From the NCBI GenBank assembly GCA_021741145.1, contig JAIOYK010000033.1:1-61063 (forward strand): a stretch of 61,063 bases of DNA. The letters are read 5' to 3'. Below the pieces are notes generated by a model. The model was not told the DNA's origin and made no database searches. It saw nothing but the letters and a program-made list of their open reading frames with translations. This DNA comes from Rhodospirillum sp. GTDB lineage: Bacteria > Pseudomonadota > Alphaproteobacteria > Rhodospirillales > Rhodospirillaceae. Every line of letters starts with the position of its first letter. Position 1 is the first letter of the stretch. This document shows, piece after piece, positions 27,925 to 38,230 of this stretch. The position numbers were made by a program, and so were the translations under genes.

Positions 27925-30516
27925 TCATACCCGTACCACGGTCCGAGCCTGGCGCCGGCGTTGCAACCACCAAACCAGGAGCAGACCGACGAAGGCGGGG
28001 ATATAGAACAACTCCTTGGGAGGACCTTCTGTCTCCAGGATCACCGCGGTGATCGCCCAATCAAAGTCGATCCCCAGGCGTTCCGCGGTCGAGCCAAAGA
28101 CCACATTGTCCACCACCATGGTATCGCTCTCGCCGGGGATTAATTCCAGCCCGGCGTGCACGAGCCGGTCCTCTCCGGATCCCGGTGCCCCCAGGGGCAG
28201 CATCACGGCCTTGGAAACCTGATCGCCTTCCAGGGTTTCCCCTTTCACCTGGACGCGCAGACGCGCGTTGTCGGGCAGACTTCCCGCCACATCGAAAATG
28301 CGCGAGGCGGGCACCTCCATCAAGGGGGGAACGATCTGATCCATCCAGTACCCGGGGCGGAAGATGGTGAAGGCCACCAACAATAGGATCAGGCTTTCCC
28401 AAATCTTGTTCCTCACGATCAGGAATCCCTGGGTCGCCGAGGCGAAGGTCAGCATGGCCATCAGGGCGAAGACGAAAACCAGGGCGGCATGCCAGACCGA
28501 ATGGACATCGATCAGCAGCAGGTCCGTATTGAAGATGAACAGGAAGGGCAGAATGGCCGTCCGGATATCGTACATGAAGCCCTGGATACCGGTCTTGATG
28601 GGATCGCCCCCCGATATGGCCGCCGCGGCGAAGGCCGCGAGCCCCACCGGCGGCGTGTCGTCGGCCAGGATCCCGAAATAGAAGACGAACATATGGACCG
28701 CCACCAGGGGCACCAACAGGCCGTTGGCCGCCCCCAAGCTGACGATCACCGGCGCCATCAGAGAGGAGACAACGATGTAATTGGCCGTGGTCGGCAGTCC
28801 CATCCCCAAAAGCAGGCTGATGACCGCGGTCAGGACCAGGATCAGCATCAAATTGCCGCCGGAGATCACCTCGATGAACTCGGTCATAACCTGACCCAGC
28901 CCCATCAGAGTGATGGTCCCGACCACCACGCCCGCGGCCGCGGTGGCCACGCCGATCCCGATCATGTTGCGCGCGCCGGAGACCAAGCCGTCGAACAGGT
29001 CGCGCGCGCCTTCCTTGAACAGGCCAACCCGATCACCGACCCCGGTTAACAGGGCGGCCAGAGGCTTTTGGGTGACGACGATGAACATCATCAAAACCGT
29101 GGCCCAGAAGGCCGACAGCCCCGGGGACAGGCGTTCCACCATCAGGCACCAGACAAGCACGAAGACCGGAACCAGATAATGCAGTCCCGCCCGTACCGTG
29201 GGCCCCGGGTCGGGCAGTTCGGTGATATCCGTCGAGGTCTCCAGGGGCGGCTGTTTGGTGGAGACCCAGAGCAGCCCCACGTAAGCGACGAAAATCGCGG
29301 CCACCGCCACCCAAAAGATCCCGCCCGACAGCAAGGTTCCCTTCATCCACCCAAAGGCGTAATAGACCGCCAGACAGACCAGGGAAAAGAGCACGAAGCT
29401 GATCAGAAAGCTTCCCAAGAGCCTCAAGCCAGAGATGGGAATTTTCCGGGGGAGCCCCTTCAGATCCAGCTTACAGGCCTCCAAATGGACGATATAGACC
29501 AACGCCACGTAGGAGATAAAAGCAGGCAGAACCGCGTGCTTCATCACCTCCACGAGGGAAATACCCAGGTACTCCACCATCAGAAAGGCCGCGGCCCCCA
29601 TGATTGGCGGCGTAAGTTGGCCATTGGTGGAACTGGCGACCTCCACCGCCCCGGCCTTCTCGGCGGAGAAGCCCACTTTTTTCATCAGCGGAATGGTGAA
29701 GGTGCCCGTGGTCACCACATTGGCGATGGAGGACCCGGAAATCATGCCGGTCAGGGCCGAGGAGACCACCGCGGCCTTGGCCGGTCCCCCCCGCATGTGG
29801 CCCATCATGGAAAAGGCCACCCGGATGAAGTAATTGCCCGCGCCCGCCTTCTCCAGAAGGGCGCCGAACAGCACGAACATGAAGACCATGGAGGTCGAAA
29901 CCCCCAGGGCCACGCCAAAAACCCCTTCCGTGCTCAGCCATTGGTGGGACATGGCCTTGTTCAGGCTGGCCGGATTCCGCGACAGCACATCGGGCATGTA
30001 GTCCGAAAAGAAGGTGTAGCCCAGGAAAACGATGCAAACCACCATCAGCGGCGGCCCCAGGGCCCGGCGGGTGGCCTCCAGCAACAGGACCACGCCGATA
30101 ATCGCGGTATAGACGTCCATGGCGATGGGCGCGCCCGGCCGGTCGGCCAACTCGTTCTTGAACAGGAACAGGTAGGAGGCGCAATAGGCCGCCACCAAGG
30201 CCAAAAGCCAGTCGAGCAGGGGAATGTGGTCCCGGGGGCTGCCCTTGAAGGCCGGATAGGCCGTGTAGGTCAGGAAAACGGCGAACGCCAGATGGATGGA
30301 CCGGGCCTCGGTGGAATCAAAAACACCGACCCCAAACATGAATGGCAGGGGCGAGGAATACCAAAGCTGGAACAGCGACCACAGAAGGGCCACCCCGATC
30401 AGCACCATGCCGGTCGGACCGACTGGATTCCGCGCGCCCGTATCCACGGAAGCAACGATATCCGCGGCATTGTCGACAGTGTCGGCGTCCTGACCGGATC
30501 GTGTCTCGTTGCTCAT
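27925..30516 (-). CDS. TRAP transporter fused 4TM/12TM permease
   Basis: An 863-residue fused DctQ-DctM permease of the TAXI class. The N-terminal four spans (ALLWSLFQLWYSSPLPFMFG onward) are joined to twelve spans with SGSSIANVVTTGTFTIPLMK, VEVASSTNGQLTPPIMGAAA, LGMGLPTTANYIVVSSLMAP and DDTPPVGLAAFAAAAISGGD. The last ~170 residues match the DUF3394 extension typical of this class. ATG at 30516 follows a GGGAGTGGGG site. It is separated from its binding-protein gene by a hairpin at 30676-30699. Confidence 0.93.
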   Translation of the reverse strand: MSNETRSGQDADTVDNAADIVASVDTGARNPVGPTGMVLIGVALLWSLFQLWYSSPLPFMFGVGVFDSTEARSIHLAFAVFLTYTAYPAFKGSPRDHIPLLDWLLALVAAYCASYLFLFKNELADRPGAPIAMDVYTAIIGVVLLLEATRRALGPPLMVVCIVFLGYTFFSDYMPDVLSRNPASLNKAMSHQWLSTEGVFGVALGVSTSMVFMFVLFGALLEKAGAGNYFIRVAFSMMGHMRGGPAKAAVVSSALTGMISGSSIANVVTTGTFTIPLMKKVGFSAEKAGAVEVASSTNGQLTPPIMGAAAFLMVEYLGISLVEVMKHAVLPAFISYVALVYIVHLEACKLDLKGLPRKIPISGLRLLGSFLISFVLFSLVCLAVYYAFGWMKGTLLSGGIFWVAVAAIFVAYVGLLWVSTKQPPLETSTDITELPDPGPTVRAGLHYLVPVFVLVWCLMVERLSPGLSAFWATVLMMFIVVTQKPLAALLTGVGDRVGLFKEGARDLFDGLVSGARNMIGIGVATAAAGVVVGTITLMGLGQVMTEFIEVISGGNLMLILVLTAVISLLLGMGLPTTANYIVVSSLMAPVIVSLGAANGLLVPLVAVHMFVFYFGILADDTPPVGLAAFAAAAISGGDPIKTGIQGFMYDIRTAILPFLFIFNTDLLLIDVHSVWHAALVFVFALMAMLTFASATQGFLIVRNKIWESLILLLVAFTIFRPGYWMDQIVPPLMEVPASRIFDVAGSLPDNARLRVQVKGETLEGDQVSKAVMLPLGAPGSGEDRLVHAGLELIPGESDTMVVDNVVFGSTAERLGIDFDWAITAVILETEGPPKELFYIPAFVGLLLVWWLQRRRQARTVVRV

Positions 30517-30675
30517 TCCCCACTCCCTCGCGAAGGAGGCCCTCCTTCGTATGCCAAAAGGGAGAACCACCGCTGGACCCAACATCACGTAACGACCGCG
30601 TCAGCGGACACCCAAAGGGCTCTCCGCCACTCAAAAAAAGGCACTTTAACAAAAATGTCCTAAACCAAAAGCAAC

Positions 30676-30699
30676 GGGGAGGTGGCCGCCCACCTCCCC
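30676..30699 (-). promoter_or_regulatory. Intercistronic hairpin between TAXI binding protein and TRAP permease
   Basis: Perfect 10-bp stem GGGGAGGTGG/CCACCTCCCC with a CCGC loop. On the minus strand a loose T4 follows several bases later. It is probably an mRNA stabiliser or partial terminator. Confidence 0.6.
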
Positions 30700-30713
30700 A
30701 TCAAAAGCCGACC

Positions 30714-31700
30714 TTATTTCAGCAGGCCAACTTCCTTGTAGTACTTCTCGGCGCCCGGATGCAGGGGCGCCGACAGGGAAGCCGACACCATTTCTTCCTT
30801 CGTCAGGCTCGCGAACGCCGGGTGCAGGCTCTTGAAATCGTCGAAGTTGTCGAAGACCGCCTTGACCAGTTCATAGACCACGTTCTCCGGCACGTCGGCG
30901 GAGGTCACCAGGGTGGCGCGCACGCCAAAGGTCTTGGTGTCCTCGTCGTTGCCCCGATACATCCCAGCGGGAATGGTGGCCCAGGAGTAGAACGGGTTTT
31001 CATCAACCAGCTTCTTTGCGCCATCGTTGGTCACGTTCACCAGCGTCGCATCGCAGGAGGTCGTCGCCTCCTTGATGGACCCGTTGGGGTGACCCACGGT
31101 GTAAACGATGGCATCCACATTGTTGTCGCAAAGCGCCTGGGACTGTTCCGCGGGCTTCAACTCGGCGGCCAGGGAGAAGTCATCCATGGTCCACCCCATG
31201 GCGTCGAGCAACACCTCGGTGGTGGCGCGCTGGCCAGATCCAGGATTGCCCACATTCACCCGCTTGCCCTTCAGGTCCTCGAAATTCTTGGCCCCGACAT
31301 CGGCCCGGGCAACCACGGTGAAGGGTTCCGCATGGATGGAGAAGACGGACCGCAGCTTTTCAAAGGCACCGGAATCCGCGAACTGGGACACACCGTTATA
31401 GGCATTGTACTGCACGTCGGACTGGGCCACGCCGAAATCCAGCTCACCCGCGCGGATCGTGTTGACGTTGTAGACGGATCCCCCGGTGGATTCCACGGAG
31501 CAGCGGATGCCATGTTCCTTGCGGTTCTTGTTCACCAGACGGCAGATGGCGCCACCGGTAGGATAGTACACACCCGTGACACCACCGGTCCCGATGGTGA
31601 TGAAGGTCTGTTCCTGGGCCGCGGCCGGAGAGCCGCCCAGAGCGGTCATCATACCGATGGCGGCGATGGCGCCGAGGGAAAGGCCGGCAAAAGTCTTCAT
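30714..31700 (-). CDS. TAXI family TRAP substrate-binding protein
   Basis: A 328-residue periplasmic receptor: signal peptide [20 protein letters not shown] ending SPAAAQ, then the TAXI hallmark [40 protein letters not shown] and [18 protein letters not shown]. Ligands of this class include glutamate and glutamine in the few studied cases; no ligand can be assigned here. It pairs with the fused permease immediately downstream. Confidence 0.92.
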   Translation of the reverse strand: MKTFAGLSLGAIAAIGMMTALGGSPAAAQEQTFITIGTGGVTGVYYPTGGAICRLVNKNRKEHGIRCSVESTGGSVYNVNTIRAGELDFGVAQSDVQYNAYNGVSQFADSGAFEKLRSVFSIHAEPFTVVARADVGAKNFEDLKGKRVNVGNPGSGQRATTEVLLDAMGWTMDDFSLAAELKPAEQSQALCDNNVDAIVYTVGHPNGSIKEATTSCDATLVNVTNDGAKKLVDENPFYSWATIPAGMYRGNDEDTKTFGVRATLVTSADVPENVVYELVKAVFDNFDDFKSLHPAFASLTKEEMVSASLSAPLHPGAEKYYKEVGLLK

Positions 31701-31929
31701 GACTATCCTCCAATTTTCGAATCATCTTGGATCAACGCCGTCGAATACCACGCCTCCAGCGGACCGACACCCCTTGGTCCGGATGAAATAGCGTGGCACG
31801 CGAAACCGCGACGGCGTTTTCACGATGGGAAAGATGTGTGCCTTCCACCCCGTTCCTACAAGGCACGGAGGAGGGAAAATCCATGATAAAGCAAAAGGAT
31901 GCCCGCCAATGGCCATATTCCCCTCTCCC

Positions 31930-32778
31930 TTAAGGGCTTATCAGGGATCGGGCGGCATCGGCGGACGCCGCGGCGCGCCCCATGAAAGCCCCGGTGGAAA
32001 CCGCGGTGGCGACCAGCTCCGCGTTGTCCCGGGCGAAGGTCCCATCGGGTCGCCACAGGTTGTTCTCGAAACCCACCCGGGCATGCCCTCCCAACCCGGC
32101 GGCCACCCCCATGCAGGCCGCCTCCCGGGGACCAAAGGCACAGACGGACCAGCCACAGCCATCCCCCTCCCCCCAAGCCTCCAGAAAGGGCAGCAGGTCC
32201 ACGGGGTCCGAGCGAAGATCCTTGGCGTATCGTCCCAGGACGAATAGGACCTGGGCCCGCCCCCCCGGAAGAACACCCCTGGCCCGCAGGTCCCAAAACC
32301 GCGCGACCTCCTTTGGGGAGTACAGGATATGCTGCATCAGAATCCCCTGTTTCCGCAGGTCCTCGTAGAAGGCCGCGGCCTCGCCTTCCTCGGTGGCGTC
32401 GGGGACCATTTCCTTCAGCGCCAGGGAGACAGCCTCGGGCCTCACCTCCCGGACCACGGCCCGCTGTTCATCGGGAGAATAGATCCCCACGGCCTCTGTG
32501 GTGATCTGGATCACCATCTCCTGGCCGACCTCCCCCCGGATGGCGAGGATGGCCTCCCGATAGGCTTCCGCGTCCAGAAGGTGCCTGTTGTCCCGATCAC
32601 GCACATGCAGATGGATCATGGCCGCCCCCGCCTCGCGACAGGCCGCCGCCTCCCGGGCCAGTTCCGCCGGGGTGATCGGCAAGGCCGGATGGTCCACCTG
32701 GGTGCGCCGGGCCCCATTGGGGGCAACCGCGACGATCAACGGCGGCGGTGTCGGAAAAGCGGGGCTTGAAATGCTCAT
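31930..32778 (-). CDS. Beta-keto acid cleavage enzyme (BKACE, DUF849)
   Basis: A 282-residue zinc-dependent TIM-barrel enzyme of the BKACE family, which condenses a beta-keto acid with acetyl-CoA to give acetoacetate and a new CoA ester. Characteristic parts are VAPNGARRT at the N-terminus, the metal-site AAMIHLHVRD, VIQITTEAVG and GGHARVGFENNLWRPDGTFA. The founding member acts on 3-keto-5-aminohexanoate in lysine fermentation, but specificities vary widely. Its ATG overlaps the stop of the aminotransferase gene (ATGA), so the two are translationally coupled. Confidence 0.9.
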   Translation of the reverse strand: MSISSPAFPTPPPLIVAVAPNGARRTQVDHPALPITPAELAREAAACREAGAAMIHLHVRDRDNRHLLDAEAYREAILAIRGEVGQEMVIQITTEAVGIYSPDEQRAVVREVRPEAVSLALKEMVPDATEEGEAAAFYEDLRKQGILMQHILYSPKEVARFWDLRARGVLPGGRAQVLFVLGRYAKDLRSDPVDLLPFLEAWGEGDGCGWSVCAFGPREAACMGVAAGLGGHARVGFENNLWRPDGTFARDNAELVATAVSTGAFMGRAAASADAARSLISP

Positions 32779-34175
32779 CGGATCAAGCCTTTCAAGGCGG
32801 CATTCACCGCCGCGTCCAGACGGTCGACGATCTCGCGGGCGTCTGCCTTGGTAAGGATGAAGGGCGGCGCGAGCAGGATATGATCCCCCCGCCTGCCATC
32901 AATGGTTCCCCCCATGGGGTAGCAGATGAGGCCCCGCTTCAGGGCTTCGGACTTGATCCGGGCGTGGAGCTTCAGGGCCGGATCAAAAACTTCCTTGGTT
33001 GCCCGGTCGGCCACCAGCTCCAACCCCAGGAACAGGCCACGCCCCCGGATGTCCCCCACCGCGGGATGATCGCCGAAGCGCTTTTCCAACTGACGCCGCA
33101 GGTGGGCGCCCTTGCCCATGACCTTGGCCAGCAGCCCGTCGTCATGCAGACGCCTTTGAACCGCCAAGGCCGCGGCGCAAGCGGTCGGATGCCCCATGTA
33201 GGTATGGCCATGCAGGAAGGCGCCGGAGCCATCGCGGATGGCCGCGTACAGGTGCTCCCCCACCAACATGGCGCCGATGGGTTGGTACCCGGCCCCCAGG
33301 CCCTTGGCCGTGGTCAGGATATCCGGCACCACGCCATCCTGTTCGCAGGCATAAAGGGTCCCCGTGCGCCCCATGCCACACATGACCTCGTCCAGGATCA
33401 GCAGCACCCCATGGCGGTCGCAAATCGCGCGGATCCGTTTCAGATAGCCCGCCACGGCGGGGACGGCGCCAGAGGTGGCGCCGACCACCGGCTCGGCGAT
33501 GAAGGCCGCGACACTGCCCGGCCCCTCCCTCTGAAGGACCGCCTCCAGCTCATCCGCGGCGCGGATGCCGTAGGCCGCGACGGTCTCCCCCTCGACCCGA
33601 TCGCGATATTCGTAGCAGGGCGCGATGTGGGTGACCGGCATCAACATGGGTTCGAAGGGTTCCCGCCGCCAGAGGTTCCCCCCCGCGGCGAGCACCCCCA
33701 GGGTATTGCCGTGGTAGCTCTGCCGTCGAGCAATGATCTTGTGGCGTCCAGGCTGGCCGATCTCCAGGAAATACTGGCGGGCGAGCTTCAGAGCCGCCTC
33801 GTTGGCCTCGGACCCGCCGGAAACGAAATAGACCCGAGAGAGGGTATTGCCCGGCAGGGTTTCCTCGGCCTTGGCGATCAGGATATCGGCCAAATCCTCG
33901 GCGGGTTGGCTGGTGAAAAAGCCCGTATGGGCGAAGGCCAATCTGTCCACCTGCGCCTTCAGGGCCCGGCGCACCTTGGCGTCCCCATGCCCCAGGCAGG
34001 AGACCGCGGCCCCGCCCGAGGCATCCAGGTAGGACCGGCCTTCGGCGTCGAACAGCCACATGCCCTTGCCGCCCACGGCCATGGGGGGGCGGGCACCACA
34101 GGAGCGGTGGAACACATGACCGCCAGAGCCGTTCGTGGTCTTGCTGGGAGAGGAGGGAGAGGGAGAGGAGGTCAT
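32775..34175 (-). CDS. Class III (omega) aminotransferase
   Basis: PLP-dependent fold-type I enzyme, 466 aa. [17 protein letters not shown] binds the phosphate, [14 protein letters not shown] is conserved, [13 protein letters not shown] carries the PLP aspartate, and [15 protein letters not shown] holds the catalytic Lys. It resembles beta-alanine/pyruvate and omega-amino acid transaminases. A Ser/Pro-rich N-terminal 10 residues come from the start at 34175, which overlaps the rpiR stop by 4 bp. With the downstream BKACE gene it suggests conversion of an amino acid to a beta-keto acid followed by cleavage (inference). Confidence 0.92.
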   Translation of the reverse strand: MTSSPSPSSPSKTTNGSGGHVFHRSCGARPPMAVGGKGMWLFDAEGRSYLDASGGAAVSCLGHGDAKVRRALKAQVDRLAFAHTGFFTSQPAEDLADILIAKAEETLPGNTLSRVYFVSGGSEANEAALKLARQYFLEIGQPGRHKIIARRQSYHGNTLGVLAAGGNLWRREPFEPMLMPVTHIAPCYEYRDRVEGETVAAYGIRAADELEAVLQREGPGSVAAFIAEPVVGATSGAVPAVAGYLKRIRAICDRHGVLLILDEVMCGMGRTGTLYACEQDGVVPDILTTAKGLGAGYQPIGAMLVGEHLYAAIRDGSGAFLHGHTYMGHPTACAAALAVQRRLHDDGLLAKVMGKGAHLRRQLEKRFGDHPAVGDIRGRGLFLGLELVADRATKEVFDPALKLHARIKSEALKRGLICYPMGGTIDGRRGDHILLAPPFILTKADAREIVDRLDAAVNAALKGLIR

Positions 34176-35080
34176 TCCTTGATCGTCCGTGTGGAGGGAT
34201 CGTGCCAGAAGGCATCGAACGCGGCCAACTGCCGCTCGCTGGCCTTGATACGGGTCAGGGCATCCTCGCCCCCCCGGGCCGCCAGATGGGCCAGGAGCAT
34301 CTGGACAACACAAAGCGCGGGGCCAAGCCCCGGAAAGAAGGTGCCGCCCCCCCGGGGCAGGATCACCAGAGCCTCGGCTCCGGCGGCCAGGGGGGAGCGG
34401 GCGGAATCGGTCAGAGCCACGACCTTCGCCCCCTGGGCCAGGGCATGGTCCCGGGCCATCACCGTCAACCGGGCATAGGGCCGCTCGCTGACGGCCAGCA
34501 AAACATCCCCCGGGCCGATGCCCCGCAGACAATCCATGAACGTTGCCCCACCGCCCTCCACCAGGACCGCGTTGTCGCGCATCAACTGGTATCCGTAATG
34601 GAACACATAGGCCGGGGCGTGACTGCCTCGAACCCCCAAGCAAAAGACCCGACGGGCGGAAGACATCACCTCCACGGCCCGAGCCACGGCGGCCTCGGCC
34701 TCCAGCGTGGCGAGAGTGGACAGGGCGGAAATCTCCCTCCGAACCACGGCGCGGGCGGCCCCTCCCTGGTCCGCCTCTTCCCGCGCCGCGCTGGCCCGGA
34801 AGCCGACCAAGAAGTCTCCGTCCTCCCCGCCGTTCCGCAAGCGATCCAGGAAGGGCGCGCGCAATCCCTCGAACCCGCCCCAGCCCAAGGATTGGGCCAA
34901 TCGGGTCATGGTCGCCGGAGGCACGCCCGCGGCCTCGGCCAGGCGGCGCATGGACAGAAGGGCCACATCCTCCGGGTGATCCAGCAGCCAAGCGGCCGCC
35001 CGTCGCGCCCCGGGGCCGAGACCCTGGGTATCACGCAGGCGTCGACAAGCTTCGGCGTAGCTGGGAGCGCTCTCGTTCAT
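34172..35080 (-). CDS. MurR/RpiR family transcriptional regulator
   Basis: A 302-residue regulator with an N-terminal HTH_6 domain ([20 protein letters not shown], residues about 39-58) and a C-terminal SIS sugar-isomerase-like domain ([20 protein letters not shown], then [20 protein letters not shown]). It heads the minus-strand unit with the aminotransferase and BKACE genes. A good palindrome for autoregulation lies 9 bp upstream at 35089-35137. The effector is probably a phosphosugar-like or carboxylate intermediate, but this is unknown. Confidence 0.9.
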   Translation of the reverse strand: MNESAPSYAEACRRLRDTQGLGPGARRAAAWLLDHPEDVALLSMRRLAEAAGVPPATMTRLAQSLGWGGFEGLRAPFLDRLRNGGEDGDFLVGFRASAAREEADQGGAARAVVRREISALSTLATLEAEAAVARAVEVMSSARRVFCLGVRGSHAPAYVFHYGYQLMRDNAVLVEGGGATFMDCLRGIGPGDVLLAVSERPYARLTVMARDHALAQGAKVVALTDSARSPLAAGAEALVILPRGGGTFFPGLGPALCVVQMLLAHLAARGGEDALTRIKASERQLAAFDAFWHDPSTRTIKE

Positions 35081-35088
35081 CCCCGCAG

Positions 35089-35137
35089 TGAAACATTTGA
35101 TTCAAAAATAGTCAAGCAAACCGAATCATATGTTTCA
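35089..35137. promoter_or_regulatory. Candidate RpiR operator (double half-site palindrome)
   Basis: TGAAACATTTGATTC at 35089-35103 and GAATCATATGTTTCA at 35123-35137 are inverted repeats with a single mismatch, separated by 19 bp. The site lies directly upstream of the rpiR start and is in the divergent region with the APRT-like gene. A TGAAA...TTTCA pattern fits RpiR-family operators. Confidence 0.65.
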
Positions 35138-35275
35138 TCGCGAGACGGTTGTTGGATCTGGACGGGAAGACCCAGGATTATAGGTTTGCCTGAACGACCG
35201 GGAACGGTAGATTCCCGTTTTCCCGCGTCGGATCCATCCGGATACCGAAATCCCGTTCCAGTCCTGGAGACCCCG

Positions 35276-35791
35276 ATGGATCTGAAAGACCATATCCGTG
35301 AAGTGCCCGATTTCCCGAAGCCGGGGATTCTGTTCTATGACATCTCCACCCTTCTGGCCCACCCGGATGCTTGGCAGGTGGCCATGGGCCGCATGGCCAA
35401 GGCCGTTGGCACCAAGGCGCCAGACGTTTTGGCCGGGATTGAATCCCGGGGCTTCCTGGTGGCCGCTCCCCTGGCCCTGAAGCTGGGACTGGGCTTCGTG
35501 ATGGTGCGCAAAAAAGGCAAGCTGCCCGGCCCCACGATCAGCCACGAATATGCCTTGGAATATGGTACCGACGTTGTCGAGGTGCAGGAAGGGGCCATCG
35601 AGCCGGGACAGCGGGTGGTGATCCTGGACGATCTGTTGGCCACCGGCGGCACCCTGAACGCCGCGGCCGAACTGTTGACCAAGGTTGGCGGCACCGTCGT
35701 CGGCGCGGCCTGTTTGATCGAGTTGACCTTCCTGGGCGGCCGGGACAAGGCCAAGATCCCCGTGGACAGTCTGATTTCCTACGATTCTTGA
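35276..35791 (+). CDS. apt: Adenine phosphoribosyltransferase
   Basis: Type I phosphoribosyltransferase of 171 aa, salvaging adenine with PRPP to AMP. The start [20 protein letters not shown] is the classic APRT N-terminus, [15 protein letters not shown] is conserved, and the PRPP loop is [17 protein letters not shown]. The C-terminus is normal. GGAGA lies 7 bases before the ATG. It is monocistronic, closed by a bidirectional hairpin terminator. Confidence 0.96.
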   Translation: MDLKDHIREVPDFPKPGILFYDISTLLAHPDAWQVAMGRMAKAVGTKAPDVLAGIESRGFLVAAPLALKLGLGFVMVRKKGKLPGPTISHEYALEYGTDVVEVQEGAIEPGQRVVILDDLLATGGTLNAAAELLTKVGGTVVGAACLIELTFLGGRDKAKIPVDSLISYDS

Positions 35792-35795
35792 TATG

Positions 35796-35828
35796 ATAAA
35801 GCGGTCGAACGCCGTTCGGCCGCTTTAT
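35796..35828. terminator. Bidirectional terminator between apt and araC-type gene
   Basis: Fifteen-bp arms 35796-35810 and 35814-35828 with one internal mismatch around a 3-nt loop. The A/T ends (ATAAAG...CTTTAT) would serve both convergent transcripts. Confidence 0.75.
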
Positions 35829-35840
35829 GGTCGTTGTCTT

Positions 35841-36716
35841 TCACACGAGTTGGGCGTAGCGGCCCGGCGTGACGCCGACCACCTCCCTGAAGCGTTTGGC
35901 GAAATGACTTTGCCCGGCGAAGCCACAGGCCCCCGCCACCTGGGCGAGCGGCATGCCCTCGCCGATCAAATCCCGGGCCCGGTCCATCCGCAGACGGGTC
36001 ACATGGGCATGGGGGCTCTCCCCCGTGGATTGCTTGAACATCCGTGAAAAATGGAAGGGGCTGAGACCCGCCTCCCGCGCCAAGTCCTCGGTGCTCAGGG
36101 GATCGGCCAGGTGATCCCGGATATACCCATCCAACCGCCGCAGGGCCTGGGGCGGCAAGCCCCCCTTGGCGAGCACCGCCCCCGCCCGGTCGGCATGGCG
36201 TCCGGCCAGATAGGCCGCCACCATGCGTCCGGCATGGGTCACCGCCAGCCGGTCCGCCGGCTCGTTCCAGGCCAGGGGCAAGATCGCCGAGCGAATCATC
36301 CCCTCCAGCACCGGATCACGGAGGAAACTCTGGTCCCGGAGCGCGAAGCGGGCCGGATCCCGATCCAGGGTCTCCACCACCGCCCGATCGAACACCGTCT
36401 TGGGGATGTACAGGTGAAGCAGGGTCACCGAACCGGCCACGTCCCATTCGGAGTCCAGCCCCGCGGGCATCACGCAGAGGCTACCTCGACCAAACCCGGT
36501 CCGGACCTGTCCGCCTTCCACCCGCCGAATGCCTTCGCCGCCTTCCACGTAGAGGCTGACGGTATGCTGTTCCGGGGCGTCATAGCGCTGATGGACCTGC
36601 TCATCCCGCTCCCAAAGGGCCGCGGCCATGCCATCGCCAAAGCGCGCCGACGCCCGCAAGGGAACCCCCGCGTCCCGCAAATGGTCATGGATGCTATAGC
36701 CCCCCAGGGACTCCAT
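35841..36716 (-). CDS. AraC family transcriptional regulator
   Basis: A 291-residue regulator. Residues 1-190 look like an AraC_binding-type effector domain (VSLYVEGGEGIRRVEGG). Residues about 195-291 hold the double HTH, with LSTEDLAREAGLSPFHFSRM and LAQVAGACGFAGQSHFAKRF. The ATG at 36716 (MESLGG) was chosen; the upstream open frame to 36899 has no family character. It is divergent from ridA and the EamA transporter, which it may control. Confidence 0.9.
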   Translation of the reverse strand: MESLGGYSIHDHLRDAGVPLRASARFGDGMAAALWERDEQVHQRYDAPEQHTVSLYVEGGEGIRRVEGGQVRTGFGRGSLCVMPAGLDSEWDVAGSVTLLHLYIPKTVFDRAVVETLDRDPARFALRDQSFLRDPVLEGMIRSAILPLAWNEPADRLAVTHAGRMVAAYLAGRHADRAGAVLAKGGLPPQALRRLDGYIRDHLADPLSTEDLAREAGLSPFHFSRMFKQSTGESPHAHVTRLRMDRARDLIGEGMPLAQVAGACGFAGQSHFAKRFREVVGVTPGRYAQLV

Positions 36717-36897
36717 GGTCTTTCGGTCCAGGTAAATACTGTGCAACCCCTCTACGGTGGCACGGGGGCTTGGCGCGGGGCAAGCGGATGCTTTTTTATA
36801 GCGCAAGAACGCGATAAATACCGCAAGGCGACGGAAGACGGCGCCGGACCTTGACGGCAGACTGGCGAACCCTGCTTCAAAGGACTCGAAACCCGCC

Positions 36898-37296
36898 ATG
36901 CCCGCCTTTCACTCCATTGACGCCACCGACGCGCCCCCTCCGTCCGGCGGCTATGCCCAGGCCGTCCTTCTGCCTCCCGGGCGGGGTCTGCTGTTCATTA
37001 GCGGGCAAATCCCGGAAACCAGCGCGGGAGTCGTTCCCCCGACCTTTGGGGAGCAATGCACCCTTGTGTGGACGCATATCGAATGCCAGCTCCGGGCCGC
37101 CGGACTGGGCTTGGATCACCTCGTCAAAGTCACCACCTATCTGGCCGACAGAACCCATGCCGAGGAAAACAGCGCCCTGCGCAACCGGGTCCTGGGCGCC
37201 CGCAGGCCCGCCCTCACGGTTTTGATCGCCGGAATTTACGATCCCCGCTGGCTTCTGGAAATCGAGGCCATCGCCATCACGGATACCCAACCATGA
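36898..37296 (+). CDS. RidA/YjgF family protein
   Basis: A 132-residue member of the Rid (YjgF/YER057c/UK114) family, most of which hydrolyse reactive enamine/imine intermediates of amino-acid metabolism. The fold is recognisable from GGYAQAVLLP, LLFISGQIPET, DHLVKVTTYLADRTH and RRPALTVLIAGIYDPRWLLE. The Arg that binds the substrate carboxylate in RidA proper sits in a NxxR[P/S]xxx motif; here GARRPALTV is in place. Its stop overlaps the EamA start (ATGA), coupling the two. Confidence 0.88.
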   Translation: MPAFHSIDATDAPPPSGGYAQAVLLPPGRGLLFISGQIPETSAGVVPPTFGEQCTLVWTHIECQLRAAGLGLDHLVKVTTYLADRTHAEENSALRNRVLGARRPALTVLIAGIYDPRWLLEIEAIAITDTQP

Positions 37297-38192
37297 ACAC
37301 GCTGCTTTTCGCCACAGTCGTTTTCACCTGGGGGTTCACTTGGTTCGCGATCCACCTGCAAATGGGGACGATCCCGCCGGAGGTCTCCATCTTTTGGCGC
37401 TTCCTGGCCGCGGGATCCCTGCTTGGCCTCGGACTTGCCATGACGGGCCGTCTGCGTCGGGCGAAGCTGGCCGATCACCGATGGTTCGCGGCCATGGGAC
37501 TGTGTCTGTTCGGGGGCAATTTTCTGCTGATCTATTCCGGATCCCTGTTCGTGGCCAGTGGCATTGTCTCCGTTCTGTTCACCCTGGCCACGGTCTTCAA
37601 CGCCGTCAACCAGTGGCTTATCCTGGGCAAGCGCCCAGCGGTCCGGGTGGTCGGAGGCGCGCTCTGCGGGATCCTGGGGGTCGGGCTGCTCTTTGGCGAG
37701 ACCCTGGCCTCGGCCCATTTGGGCGCGGAGACGGCCCTGGGCGTGGGCCCCGTGCTCGCGGGAACCTTCACCTTCTCCCTGGGGAACATGGTGTCCTCAC
37801 GCATGGGGTCCATCGGCATGGATCTGCCCAACGCCGCCTTCCGCGGCATGCTCTGGGGATCCGCCTTGCTGGCCACTTTTGTCCTGATCCGAATTGGGTC
37901 CTTCCCCATCGACTGGTCGGTACGCTACCTGGGCAGCCTCGCCTATCTGATCGGCCCGGGATCCCTGGTCGGCTTCCTCGCCTACCTCAGCCTTGTCAAC
38001 CGGGTGGGACCGGACCGGGCGGCCTATGCGACGGTGCTGTTCCCCCTGGTGGCCCTGACCGTCTCCACTGTGTTCGAGGGCTATCACTGGACGTCCTGGT
38101 CCCTGGCCGGGCTGCCGATGATCCTGCTGGGCAACCTGATCCTTTTCGCCCGCCTCCCCAGGACAGACCGCGCCCATCCCGCGGCCGCCTGA
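37293..38192 (+). CDS. EamA/DMT family transporter
   Basis: A 299-residue ten-span drug/metabolite transporter with two EamA halves: LLFATVVFTWGFTWFAIHLQ at the start and GTFTFSLGNMVSSRMG opening the second half, ending with the typical WSLAGLPMILLGNLILFA. Probably an exporter of an amino acid or related metabolite (inference from family). It is translationally coupled to ridA. Confidence 0.9.
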   Translation: MNTLLFATVVFTWGFTWFAIHLQMGTIPPEVSIFWRFLAAGSLLGLGLAMTGRLRRAKLADHRWFAAMGLCLFGGNFLLIYSGSLFVASGIVSVLFTLATVFNAVNQWLILGKRPAVRVVGGALCGILGVGLLFGETLASAHLGAETALGVGPVLAGTFTFSLGNMVSSRMGSIGMDLPNAAFRGMLWGSALLATFVLIRIGSFPIDWSVRYLGSLAYLIGPGSLVGFLAYLSLVNRVGPDRAAYATVLFPLVALTVSTVFEGYHWTSWSLAGLPMILLGNLILFARLPRTDRAHPAAA

Positions 38193-38230
38193 GCGAAAGG
38201 CGGCTTGCCATGCACCCGAGCCGCGAGGCA

